NCBI GenBank assembly: GCA_010279815.1
Contig: QEOQ01000204.1
Coordinates: forward strand, 1,117,561-1,181,560
Origin: Brachionus plicatilis
Taxonomy: Eukaryota; Rotifera; Eurotatoria; Ploima; Brachionidae
Length of the DNA stretch: 64,000 nucleotides
Direction: 5' to 3'
This document shows, piece after piece, positions 9,401-21,041 of this stretch; positions within the stretch are counted from its first letter, which is position 1; every line of letters begins with the position of its first letter. The notes under the pieces are model-generated. The model ran no database searches. It saw only the letters and a list, made by a program, of their open reading frames with translations, and was not told the origin of the DNA. The position numbers and the translations under genes were made by a program.

Positions 9401-12400
9401 ATTCTACACTTTTCTGGCAAATTTTCTGTAGTTTTAGAAAAACTGAAATTTAGATAGTTTCTAATAATTTAAAGATAATTTAATTGAAGAAAATCTCGAA
9501 CTATCATTATCTGATTGGTTTTACCCCGTTTTACCATTTAAAATTTTAAAATATCCCTGTCAATTGAACATTAATAGGTTTAAATTTTTTAATTGAGTTT
9601 AATAAAAAACTTCTAAAGATAAAAAAAATAAATGTTTTAATATATGTTTTTATTAAATAATTAAGAGATCAATTATTTTGATGTTAATTTGGTAAAGAGC
9701 CATTATTAGACATGACATGTCTAGTAATGTTTAGTATTTATTTTTTAAAAATTATAAAAATCATTAGATTTTTTAAGTTTTAAAATTTTAAATGATCGTT
9801 TGATCTTAAAAATTTGATCTGAAACTTCAATTTGAACCTAGTTTATTCTTTGACGAGATTTATGAATCTGAGTCGATCTTTTCAAAAAAGTTAATAGAAG
9901 GCATCAAAACTTAACTTTGAAGCATAAAAAAGGCAATTTTTCAGATTATTTTGTTTAAATTTACTAGTTTTTATTTCAGTAAATTACTAAATTGACTTTT
10001 TAATTATGAAAATCAACAAAAAATGTTAATTTCATTGAAATACTAATTTAATGTTAAAATTTTAAATAAATTTGAGAATTAAATATAAATTAGATATTCA
10101 AATAAATAAATGATTAATTAAATTTTTCTTAGAAATTATTTAATATGTCTCAATCCAAAAATATATAACCTGATTTAAAAAAAAAAATGAACAAACTCGA
10201 GTTCATAAAATCAATTTAAAGAAGAACAGAAGAAATAGAAGTAGCATTGGTCATGAAATCTAAAACAAGTAATTGGATCAAGAACATAATGGAGTATAAC
10301 GAGTTAATTAAAAAAATTGAAGCCGCATAAAATGCTCATAATAAAAAATCGAGTAGCCAATAATTTTCTAAAAAATTATTAAATAATAAGCATAGCAAAT
10401 ACTAAAATAATAAAATAGCTTTTGGTAGAGAGGAATAACAATAGTTGTGTATCTTGTAAAAATAAATAAAAATTAAAATGTGAATTTCCTATGTTTTAGT
10501 TATTTATCTAACTCTATGCAGGAATTTAAAATAATTTGCTTTTCAGTAAATAGCATTCCAATTTTTTTGAATTATTTCACTCTTTAAATGTTCGATCAGT
10601 AAATATGCAATTCGGACCATCCCCGAGTATTCCCCAAAATTATTTAAAAAAAAAAGCTTGTTAATTTTTTTTGTCAATTTGAATGATTTTATTTTGAATA
10701 TATTTGAGTCAATATTGTTAGAGTCAAAAATAATTTTTTTAATTTTAATCTCACAGTTTGATCATTGGCATTCCACTTACGCGTAAACTGATTCAAATGA
10801 TTCACCTTGTGTTTCATTTAAGTTTATCAAGCATTTTATAATTAGGTGAAAAAATTTTGAAAAAGAAAAAATAAATTTAAATGCAAAGTGTTTTTAAACC
10901 ATAAAAGTAATCTGATTATAAAGTCAAATGTTTAAAAAATTCTTTGTTTTACATCGAATGTCAAAATAATCCGAAAAAAAAATACGATTAAAAGAGCAGA
11001 TTTTATTCATGAATATATTAAAGAGGGAGAAGGGGCCATGAAAAAAAAAGGACGAATGTCTAATTTTACGGATAAAGGAGTTTCGAATAAAAGATCTTTG
11101 ACTGTCAAAATTTATAATTATGCATAATTAACTATTTTTATGAAGTAAATTTTTTTGTGAAAAAAAAAAAAAATAGTTTCAAAGACAATTTCTAGCAAAA
11201 ATAAATAAATTTTAATTATATTTGGTAATTATAAAGTTAAAGTAAAGTAAATGTTCCGAGGAACACGGGGAACTTAAAGATAATTAAAGAATTTTTAAAT
11301 TAAATTTGAATTAAAACTGATAACGATAAAGTTAAAGGAAATTAGATAAAAAAAGGATATTAATTGAATTCTAGTCAAAAAGTCCAAAAATATCCAAGAA
11401 TAGTAGTTGAAAACGACAAAAATAATCTCGAATTTTTCAATTGAATATTTAACAGTCTTTCACAAAAAAGCATTACTGATCATTAAAAAAATCGTTTGAC
11501 TCAAACTTTTCCAAAGTTATGAAAAAAAATCATCATCACTCTTAATTATCTAAGTGTTTTAGATTCATTTAAGATTGTTGAAAATTGAAAATTAAAAATT
11601 GAAATTTTTGGATTTGAATTAAAAAGCTTAAATTTGATCTGATTAAAAAAAAACTATGATGCAGGATTAAAAACTAAAATGTGTAATATTTAAAAAATTA
11701 AAAATCATTTTTTATCATTAAAAAAAATGCTTTAGTTTTAAGTCCAGGGTTGAATTTTAAATTTTGAAAATTAAATTGAATGATAATACTCGATTCAAAA
11801 TTTTTATTTAGTTTCGGTTCTTATTAATACTAATAAGAGTTCAAATTGTTTTTTAATCAATTTTAAATTAATTAATTTTGATAAAGTAATGACTCAGATA
11901 ACCCTCATATTGAATTCTCGTTTATTATTTTTTAACTAATATGCTTTGAAATTAGAGAAGATATAATAAGATAAATCATAATAATTTTACTGTTTTTTTT
12001 TTATTAATCATTCATATTTTTAATCGAAATCTAAAAAAACTTAAGTTTAAGTTTTTAAAATTACACAATTTTATGTTTCAGTACCAAATTTAATCATTAA
12101 TTTTATATTTTTTTTGGCTATTAGCAATTTTTAAGTGAGAACATCAAATAAAAACCCAAAAAAAAATTTTTTTAAGTCAAACTTAAAGTTGTTCGATTTG
12201 GAAAATAATAACTCTGCATCAAAATAAATCAGTTTAAGATTGTTGAGGAAATTTTTAAACAATTTTTTTATTTTGTTTAATTTAAATTTTTATTTTAAAG
12301 GAAAAGAAATAGATGAACAAAAAACTTTTAAACCATCTGAAAGAGAAACAAGTTCCAAAAGCAACCAAATAACATTGGAACAATTTGATTTGATTAAAGT

Positions 12401-13415
12401 AATTGGTCGCGGCTCTTATGCCAAAGTGTTCTTGGCCGAATACAAAAAGACCAGAAAATGTTATGCAATGAAAGTCATAAAAAAGTCGATTGTCAACGAT
12501 GACGAAGACATCGATTGGGTTCAAACTGAAAAACATGTCTTCGAACAAGCCACAAATCATCCATTTTTGGTCGGACTCCATTCTTGCTTTCAGACAGAAT
12601 CGAGACTATTTTTTGTCATTGAATATTTGTGTGGTGGTGATTTGATGTATCACATGCAGCGTAAACGACGACTGCCTGAGGATCACGCTAGATTTTACTC
12701 TGCTGAGATCTCAGTTGCCCTCGGATTTTTGCATTCCAGAGGAATCATTTACAGAGACTTGAAACTTGACAATGTTTTACTTGACATAGAGGGACATGTC
12801 AAGCTAACAGATTATGGCATGTGCAAAGAAGGTCTTGGCAAAAATGAAAAAACAAGCACTTTTTGTGGTACACCCAACTACATTGCTCCCGAGATGTTGC
12901 GCGGCGAAGACTACGATTTCAGTGTAGACTGGTGGGCACTGGGTGTCTTGCTGTATGAAATGATGGCTGGAAGGTCTCCATTTGAGCCGGTAAATGAAAA
13001 CCCTGGTGACAACCCTGACTTGAACACAGAGGACCATCTATTTCAAGTTATTCTAGAAAAGCCGATACGTATACCGAGAAGTTTGAGTGTACGTGCTGCA
13101 TCAGTGCTTAAGGGCTTCCTCCAGAAGCAGCCTACTGAACGGCTTGCTTCTCACGACGGCCTCAATGACGTCAAACAACATTTGTTCTTTAGGCCCATTG
13201 ATTGGAATCTGCTGGAGCAGCGGATGATTCAACCGCCGTACAAACCACCGGTTCAAAATGAACGAGATTTGAACAACATTGATGAATTGTTCACTAGAGA
13301 ACCTGTTTTGTTGACGCCTGATACTCCGAACACTTTGGCGCGCATTCAACAAAACGAATTCGACGGATTCGAGTACATCAATCCTCTTATCTTATCGGAT
13401 GAAATACCAGTGTAA
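5435..13415 (+). CDS. aPKC: Atypical protein kinase C (two coding exons: 5435-6470, 12301-13415)
   Basis: Serine/threonine kinase of the Par6-aPKC polarity complex. The joined product is about 716 residues: a Ser-rich leader, PB1 domain (about 67-147, Par6/p62 docking), pseudosubstrate RRGARRWRK (167-175, Ala at the acceptor position), a single complete C1 zinc finger (ligands H182, C195, C198, C212, C215, H220, C223, C231), a Gln/Ser-rich hinge, and an AGC kinase domain with Gly loop from G381, Lys403, catalytic Asp498, DYG 516-518 and activation-loop Thr532 in TSTFCGTP. The tail has a turn motif (TPDTP) and FEYINP, where the acidic Glu replaces the phosphorylated residue, a hallmark of atypical PKCs. 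The splice is phase 1: TTCAG|GTAATT to TTTTAAAG|GA. There is no C2 domain, as expected. It is about 110 residues longer than I recall for the fly protein, mainly in the leader and hinge. Confidence 0.95.
6565..7371. mobile_element. hAT-type MITE with ATCGAT-rich ends
   Basis: The left end TAGTGCTTGATATCGATA is matched inverted at the right end by TATCGATATCAAGCACTA. Flanks GTTATTTC (6557-6564) and GTTGTTTC (7372-7379) form a 7-of-8 target-site duplication, the size made by hAT elements, and TAGTG/CACTA ends also fit. Inside each end the motif TATCGATA recurs several times as subterminal repeats. There is no transposase frame in the ~807 bp. It begins only 94 bp after the first aPKC donor. Confidence 0.8.
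7445..7917. repeat. Direct repeat pair of ~95 bp
   Basis: The segment GGTACTCATGAAAGCTAACT through CTTCAAAATGCTGATAACTT (about 7455-7542) is repeated with few changes at about 7827-7917. The region between has similar style and may be part of one decayed mobile element. Confidence 0.7.
8426..9534. mobile_element. Element with inverted ends (GTAAAACTGGGTAGAACC)
   Basis: GTAAAACTGGGTAGAACCAA at 8426 is mirrored by GGTTTTACCCCGTTTTAC ending at 9534. A second inverted pair lies inside: ACCAATCAAAAGAAA near 8536 and TTTCTTTTGATTGGTTTTA near 9135. There is no transposase frame and no clear target-site duplication, so the class is undecided. Confidence 0.55.
9660..9840 (-). repeat. Dispersed repeat, inverted relative to 14290-14500
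   Basis: Contains CATTACTAGACATGTCATG on the minus strand, with long matching flanks to the copy at about 14290-14500 beyond the last aPKC exon. The two copies face each other across the kinase-domain exon. There is no coding potential. Confidence 0.65.
12301..13415 (+). CDS. aPKC: aPKC exon 2 (whole kinase domain and tail)
   Basis: A single uninterrupted exon encodes residues 347 to the stop, including the complete catalytic domain. The acceptor is TATTTTAAAG|GA, and the first codon is completed to Gly by the last base of exon 1. The stop is TAA at 13413-13415. Confidence 0.95.
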
Positions 13416-13533
13416 AAAAAAATTATATTTCTTTTATTTTATGTTTTTTTTTTGTTTTCAAAATCTTTTAGATGTTTAATTTAATGTAATTTGAATTAAG
13501 ATTTTGTGATAAAATGCACTTATTAACAATCTC

Positions 13534-13539
13534 AATAAA
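13534..13539 (+). terminator. Poly(A) signal of aPKC
   Basis: AATAAA about 120 nt after the aPKC stop codon, followed by a T-rich stretch. Confidence 0.5.
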
Positions 13540-16500
13540 TTTTGTTTTTACTGTGATTTCGATTTAGTTAGATTTGATCAGAATAGCTCTATAAGGCTCT
13601 AACCTATTTCGATTCCATTTTTTATACAAAAAAAATTTATACAAATAACTTTATACTTCTTAATTGTTAATTTTTTTTTAAAATTTAATAAATAAATAAA
13701 ATTTGTTTTATTTGATACTATTTTTTTTAAATACCAAAAGAATAAAACAACAATATTAAGCCTAGTAAAAAATGAGTTTTATACTGAGCTCATTTAAACT
13801 AATTTATTTTCTATTATTTTAAAAATTTTTAATGATAAATAATCTGATGATTACCATTAACATGGAAATATCAAAGCTAGATTAAACTTTAAAATATGGA
13901 TATGGACAGATGTGGATTTTGAGCACCTAAAAGACGGATTATTTTTACGGATATAAGTTTGAAAGAAAACACGAATCCGGATTGAATTTCTAAAAGAAAT
14001 GGCAATGAAATTTTTATTTAATTTAGACTTAGCTTCAACAAAATATCATTATTTATTTATTTATATTTACAGCTGATTTTTTTAAAAGTTTATGGGTCAA
14101 TTTGGATAGAAATTCAAATTAAAAAAATATCATATCTAACTTTAATTATTTTTAAATAATTTACTTATAGGATTTAAGAAATCGTGAAATATTTATTTTT
14201 TTTCTTTACTAAGTTATCTATACTAAAAAAATAAGGAACAGTCTGATACTGAATAAAAACTTTTTTTTCTTTTATTGAAAATAAAAAATCAAGATAAAAC
14301 GGCAAATTGAGGCTTCAGATCAAATTTTAAGATAAAAACGATCATTTAAAATTTTAAAAATTAATTAATCTAATGATTTTGATAACTTTTAAGAAATAAA
14401 TACTTAACATTACTAGACATGTTATGTATAATAATAGTTCATTATCAAATAAACATCAAAATGATTGATCTCTAATTTATTTGACAAAAACAGTCAACAA
14501 TTTAAATAATTCAGGTTAAGTGAATTCACAAATATATAGATTCTTAAAATTTATAGCTTTTGTATCCATTTATTCAAACTTAAATAATTTTATTTTTCCA
14601 CTTAGATAAATTTTAAATTTAAAAACAGCGAATTTTTTTGTCTTAAAAATTAAATTTTCATAAAAATAAATAAAAATATTTAAACCTATTAAAGTTCAAT
14701 AAAAAGGAACATTTTAAAATTTTAAATATGAAAATAAACTTGGCATGACATGTTAAGTAATTGCTTTGGAAAAAATTTATTTTTTCTCTATTATTAAAAA
14801 AAATATTACAATTTATATTTTGATCTTTTGATCTTGATCTCAAATATCAATTTGCCGATAAAACAAAAAAATATATATTTTGTTATATTTTTCTCAATTA
14901 ATAATTCTTACTGATAGAAAGTTTATTATGCAGAATCTGTTTTTTTAATAAAATTATCTCATTCGGAAATAAATTTATAGATTGCCCAGGGTCTAAACTC
15001 TAGTGGCTTTACTCAAAAATTTCGATTTTTTTTAACTTTTCAGGGACTTTTATAAAATTTAAAAATAAAATGGTTTTTAAATTCGAATTTTTTAATTTTG
15101 AATCTTTTAAGAACCTTATTTCCTAAACTAATAATCATATAAATAATATAATTTTATACTCAGAATCAAATTATCAAAATCTACAAGAAAATATCAAACT
15201 CTTCATTTAAAATTTGTATCCAAATTGTATTTGAGAAAAAATGAAATATAAATTCGAAAAAAATATAACTAAAGATATATTTAAGTTAAAGATATTCTTC
15301 AAATTTTAAACACCCTCTTATGAGTTATTCAATTTCTTTTTATTTTCTAAAATTTGAATTAATAAATTTTTTATAAGAAAATTTTTTAATCCTGATCCGT
15401 TCTTTAGAATAAGTATTTGAAATCCGTATCCACCTTTTAGTTATAACCTAAAAGCTCCATAAATATTAAAAGAAAGTCTGTGGCCAAAAGAATAAATTCA
15501 GTGTTGCTTTTCAAGTCACTTTTCAAGCCTTGACTTTTCTAGAAAATTCCAGCAGAATCACAACATTAGCTTTCTGTCCAATCTTTCTCTTTTAACGACC
15601 ATTTGAGTTGACTGAAATGAATCAAACTATATTTTTTTTTTTATTTTTTAAAATATATCATTTCCAAAACTTTTAATAATTTATTAAAAGATTTTGGTTA
15701 TTTTAACACCCTAAAAAAAAAGTTTTTATCATTTTAAAGGGAATTAAAATATGTCATATGACTTGAATTTTTAGTAATGTAAAAAATCATAACTCTTTTT
15801 GTTTTTTAAGCATATATACGCTCTTCAAATATCAAGATTTAAAATCAATATATTTAAGGTGTTATAAATTTTTTGAAGAATTGTAGAAATGAAGCTAATG
15901 TTTTTTTTCAGTTACAGCATCATATTAACTATGCGGTTTTAATTATAATTATTAAAAAGCATGGCATTATATACGCCTTTAAAGATATTTTTATATTTTA
16001 TCCAATAATCTTTTGGTTGGAATTAATTTTGGTTTTATTTTAATGAATAAAAAATTTTTATTAGAATTACGATTTCAAGAATTATTTTTCGTAAATACGA
16101 GGTTTTTTTTAGCATTCATAAATTTTCTCTTTTGTTTCTCATTTTTTGCTTATTTTAATGATTGCATTAAGTTTTCATTAATCATTTAAAATGTTAAAAC
16201 TTTTATTTTTATTCTAATTCTATTCAGATAAAATTAGAAAAATAAAAGAACCAGTTCAGCATTAATTTAATTATATTGTATTCTTATGCATTTTGGTCAT
16301 AATCCTGGATGCATAAATTTTGTCAGATATTTACGATTTTAAATAATTCAATTTAAAATAAATTTTTTTTTTTTAAATAATGGAAATTTTCTTAATCTTG
16401 TGAATATTTTAAATATATAAAAATGAAGAAATTACTAAAATTGAAGCATGAAGGCTATTATTCTTTATAGTTTTGATGAAAAATCTTGAATTTTCTTTTA

Positions 16501-18869
16501 ACTTTATAAATTTAAAAATGGTTGAAATAACATAAAATAACTGAGCCATAAAAATGAATTTAACGAATGTTATAGTCCTTTTTTTTCAAAAACTAATTAT
16601 AGAACATTATTAATATGAGTTATAATAAGGATGTATGGCTTAGAATATTCATAAATCTTTCTTTAATCCTTTTTGAATAAATTTAATAGATAAAATTTTT
16701 TTAAAACATCCAAAAGTGTGCCTAATTCACAACAAAAATTAAGAATAAATATCAAATTTAGTTTTTGAAATACTCAATTTTGGGCATTAAACTGAGAAAT
16801 TTTATTTTATTTTTTAATTATGTTTTATTCCTTTTCTTTTAAAAGATACACTTTATTTCTAATCGAATCTTAAGTGGTCTTTGCATAAAAAAATGATAAT
16901 AATACATACATTTTCTTCTCAAAAATCAAAAGAAAAACTCGCAACATTTAGGTAATCGAAATTTTCTTCCTTAAAAGAATATAAATTTACAAAACAAAGG
17001 TGCAAAATTTAACTGATTTAAAATAAGAAAACATTTTATGCAGTAACGAAATTTTTTCGAAATATAGAAATGAAAAAAAAAATTTCTAAAAATATCAGAT
17101 TTCTGATTTCTTAAGATTTTTCTAAAAATCAACCATGGTAAAATGCTAATTGATTTTAATTAATAAAAAGATATTTCGAATAGTCATTTGGAAAGGTTTG
17201 TGCTGAAACGATCTAAAAGATATAAAAATACAATTAAATATTTCAATTATTTTCATTTATTTTGTATGTTAATTTGTTTCAAGAGTCTATCAAAAAAACA
17301 TTTCGAAATATTTACTTTTGCTCATTAATTAGAGAAAAAAAGAAAAAAAATTCTATCATGGTTCTCAAAATATATTTGACGTTTACCAAAATTTTTTATT
17401 TTGCCAAAAGTCATCACTGACAGAAATCATGACTAGAAATTTTTAGATTTTCTTGATAGCCTATTTTTTTAAATAAATGTCAGGAGTTTTTTCTTAAAAT
17501 TTTGGAAAATATTGAATGACAAAGCTTGCATTAATACGATTTCATTGTAATATTTTAATTATATGCAATGATAAATAATTCTTTGATAATTATACCATAT
17601 TGATAGATACTTAAAAGTAATTAGAATTCTTTTATTTTTATACTCAAATATCTGAGAAATTTATTTTTTAAAACATTAATCAGATCTTATTTTATAGATT
17701 TATATTTATTATACTTTAAATTTTTTCATAAAGAATAAGAATTTTAATTTAAATAAAAAATTTACTTTCATCTAATTTAAAAATTAATAAATCCAGATTA
17801 ATGAGACCAATTAAATATAGAAAAAACTGGTTCATATTAAAATAACTTTAGTTTATCTTGATATTGAGATACTGAATACTAGGCTTGAATTTATTGATGA
17901 GTTCTTTAATTATCCAGATTCAAATGCTAAGCATTTGTTTTTTATTGCAATAAAAAAGATGTATAACAAAGGTAAAATTAAGTAAATTAATAATTATTAA
18001 TAATAAGTTTTCACTGTTAAAATATAAAAATATCATTTTAAAATATTTTTATTGGTCTAGTTTAATTGATATTCAATTAAAATCACGTAACAAATTAAAA
18101 TTACTTTTATTGTTCAATTCAAAAAAAATTTTAAATGAAAAATTGGCATTCGCTTTCGGAAAGTTTTTGCATAAAATTTAAAGATTAAGTTTGATTTTCT
18201 TATCCAAAAAATGAGTTGGGATATTATCCAAAGAGAAATGTTAAAATAGCTGTAAAAAAAACTTTTCGAAAAAAGATAATTAAAAATAAAAGTCTTAATT
18301 TCATGAATAAAAATGTCCAGGTTTTAAGATGAAAGCGTCAAAATGAAAAATTCAATTTTTTTAAATTTTAAACTTGGCTAAATTTAGAAAAAAATTCTTA
18401 TGTTATGTGTTAGAATTCTTTGAAAATTGAAATTTTTTTAATTTATTAGATAATTTTGTATAGACAGGAAACGCTAAACATTCAATAATCTTCAAAGCAA
18501 CCTAATTGTCTATTTAATATTTTTAAAAACTTTAAAATTGAATAGAAAAGGAAAATTGGTACATTGTTTTTTTAAATGTAGGCATAATTGAATAAAATAA
18601 ATAGACCAAACTATGAGAAAAATAAATAGCTGTAAATAATAATTATTAATTTTCTTTAAGACATTCTACTTACTGAATTAAAACTAATTACTCAATTTTC
18701 TTAGGTTCGTTCGTTTTAATTTAAATAGGTAAACTGCTTCCAACTCTTCAAATATCTTTGAAGAGTTTCTATATTTTCTAATTAAATGTCATTTCCTTGA
18801 GCAGTCAAAACAACTTAACTTAATTTTAGCTGGTTCATTTAAACAAGGTTATTAATAATACAAAAAAAA
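13540..18869. other. Gene-poor A+T-rich intergenic DNA
   Basis: No supported gene. It contains a palindromic repeat (14296-14862) and a hAT-like single end at 15499 (CAGTGTTGCTTTTCAAGTC, same style as the MITE at 20858). A short imperfect hairpin lies around 16285-16315 (TTATGCAT against ATGCATAA) and a clean 11-bp-arm hairpin at about 18745-18771 (AACTCTTCAAA / TTTGAAGAGTT). Confidence 0.6.
14296..14862. mobile_element. Palindromic MITE-like repeat
   Basis: GATAAAACGGCAAATTGAGG at the left and TCAATTTGCCGATAAAAC at the right form partly conserved inverted ends. ACATGTTATGT and CATGACATGTTAAGTAATTG are also mirrored inside the arms. The left arm matches the dispersed copy at 9660-9840. There is no coding capacity. 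Confidence 0.5.
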
Positions 18870-19555
18870 TGGATATGTTTTTCGTTAGTAGCTAATTTAT
18901 TTTTAAAGTAGCTAAATAAAAATATTTTTTAGTAGATAATTATTATAGTAGCTAAAATATTTTTTTAGTAGATAAATAAATTTACTAATAGATAATTAAA
19001 TTAATAGATAATTCGTAAAGTAGCTAAAAAAAAAATTAACACCTCATAACATAATGACATTTTTTTTTGAGTTCTTAATTATTCTTTGATGTAATTGACA
19101 TATGAATTTTTACAAATTGGCACCTCTTAAAGAAATCCAACTAATTAATGACCAGTTTTAGAATAAAAACTCAGTCTTTATCAAACTTTTTCAAACTTTT
19201 ATACAACATATCATAAAAAATTACATTATGTCGGAAGAAACATCTAGCTCAACTTCTATCTTAGCTTTACATCAAGCTCAGTCAAACATTGATGACACAG
19301 ATAACGATGCAAGTTTGATTGAAGAAGCAGTTATTCATAAAAAAAGAGGCAAAAATTTGAGTTATGAAGATTTTGCGGTATATTTATCGTATCAAAAATT
19401 TTTTTTTTTTTTGTCTTATTTTTTTATTTTTTTCTTTATAATTAGCTACTTAAATAAAATAATTATCTACTTTTTATTTTTTTTTTTATCTATTTTTCTA
19501 AATAAAAATTAGCTACAAAAAAATAAAATTAGCTACTAACACAAAATATATCCAA
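18870..19555 (+). mobile_element. Non-autonomous element with TAGCTA subterminal repeats and a 50-residue first-exon-like ORF
   Basis: The ends are inverted: TGGATATGTTTTTCGTTAGT at the left and AACACAAAATATATCCA at the right, flanked by runs of A. Both ends carry clusters of TAGCTA/TAGATA units. Inside, an ATG at 19228 opens a 50-codon stretch (MSEETSSSTSILALHQAQSN, later KKRGKNLSYEDFA) ending exactly at a donor-like GCG|GTATAT (19377/19378). The composition is protein-like and unlike the surroundings. My reading is that it keeps the first exon of a transposase gene. The superfamily is not identified. Confidence 0.65.
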
Positions 19556-20857
19556 AAAAAATAGACTAAATTCTTTACTTTTTTTAAATTAGATTAGATT
19601 AAGCGCAAGCATATTTATTTTGAATACAAATTATTTTTGAAATTTTTTTTAAATTAGATAAAATTGAAAAAAAAATTTTAAAAATAATAATTTTAAAAAT
19701 AATTTAAACCAATTTTAATCTAAATCGTAATAGATTAGTTTATTCAAAAGTACTTCTTATTCTATATTAGAATTTAAAGAAGAATAGAAAAATAATTTAA
19801 TAAAATTGTAATGTTAAGCCTGAATTTTTTGTTCCTAGGCAAAAAGGGGACACAGGCGGTTTTCTTAGACTATAAGACTTTTTTGTGTGTGTGATTTTTT
19901 TTTCTTTAGCCGATAAGAATGACGATAAGAACCATCAGACCCCCATTTTTTATTTATTATTTTCCTCCTTTTATAAGTGAAAATAAATATTTTTTAGCAT
20001 ATGGTATATTTTATTTTTTGAGAAATCGACATCTTTTTCAATTGTTCTCGTTGTTTTAAGCATTCTAAAAATTTTTGATGAATAACAATTTGTTTTTTTT
20101 TCTGTTTTTGGTATTATGGGTTTCAAAAATAATTTCGCTGTAGGAGATCAACTCGATTTTGTTAACTTTGATTAATTTGTAATCAAATTAGGTCTAATAA
20201 TAAAAAGGTAACACGAGCTGTTTTAAAATTTTATTTAAAAAGGAAACCAAAAGGTTACAAAAAAAAATAATTAAAAAAATAAGAATTAAATTTCAAGTTT
20301 TTCTTAAAAGATAAAGAGTTTTATTTTAATTTAATTTTTGTAAATTAAAAAATGTTTTATTAATTTAAAAATTTAAATAAGACTAATTAATTTTAGATTC
20401 ATGTATAAGATAAAACAAATTTTATTCCTAAACTTCCTTTTTCTAAAAATCCAAAGAAATCCTATTTTTGCTGGTTATCGTCAACTCAAAATTTTTTTAA
20501 TGAGTAATCAAAATGTTCAAATCAAAACTGCGTCTTCGAGTTTTAAATATTTAATCAATTTTTTGAGTGTTTCAGAACAGTAATTTGTTAATTCTTTCAA
20601 TTATAATTCTATAAAATATATTGCTGATTAGTGTATAATTTATTTTTGCTTAGTAAAACATTTGAGTTGATTTTTTAGAATAATTCGATATTTCGCGGAA
20701 ATTGAAATGACGTGGCTATAAAACTGCGTCGATAAATTCGTGCCTTAATGAACACGTCCTGGTTACATGATGTATTAGAAAATTAATCAAAATAAGAAAG
20801 AATTAAAGTTTACCTCTAATTTTATTTTGTAATAATTTAAAAGAATATTGTTTTAAT
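19556..20857. other. A+T-rich intergenic DNA
   Basis: No supported gene. One GC-richer patch near 20694-20775 holds TGACGTGG followed by CTATAAAAC, which resembles a CRE plus TATA box, but no transcript can be argued downstream. Confidence 0.4.
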
Positions 20858-21041
20858 CAGAGTTGCTTAAAAGTCACAAGTCTCAAGTCAAGTCCAATCC
20901 GGACTTTTTTTTTTTACGAAAGTCCGACCAAGACTTTAATTATTTTTTTAAATTTCATTCAAAAGTCCAAGTCCAGGCTTTAAAATTTTGGAAAAAAAAG
21001 TCAGGACTTGGACTTTTTTTTGGGACTTTTAAACAACTCTG
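20858..21041. mobile_element. Short hAT MITE with perfect 8-bp target-site duplication
   Basis: The ends CAGAGTTGCTTAAAAGTC and GACTTTTAAACAACTCTG are inverted repeats with two mismatches. GTTTTAAT flanks both sides exactly (20850-20857 and 21042-21049). Inside are many GACTT/AAGTC units (AAGTCCAAGTCC, GGACTTGGACTT). At 184 bp, it has no coding capacity. Confidence 0.9.

Larger units (their letters stand above)
6471..12300 (+). other. aPKC intron (5.83 kb)
   Basis: Starts GTAATT, ends TATTTTAAAG. It holds a hAT-type MITE (6565-7371), a direct repeat (7445-7915), an element with inverted ends (8426-9534) and one copy of a dispersed repeat (9660-9840). The remainder to 12300 is A+T-rich with nothing recognisable. 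Confidence 0.85.

Noticed and set aside
10757..10835. Acceptor-like site followed by a 26-codon open stretch in the aPKC intron
   Set aside because: Its phase would introduce a stop if spliced to aPKC exon 1, and the known exons join perfectly without it.
12282..13352. Three minus-strand open frames
   Set aside because: Antisense shadows of the aPKC kinase exon.
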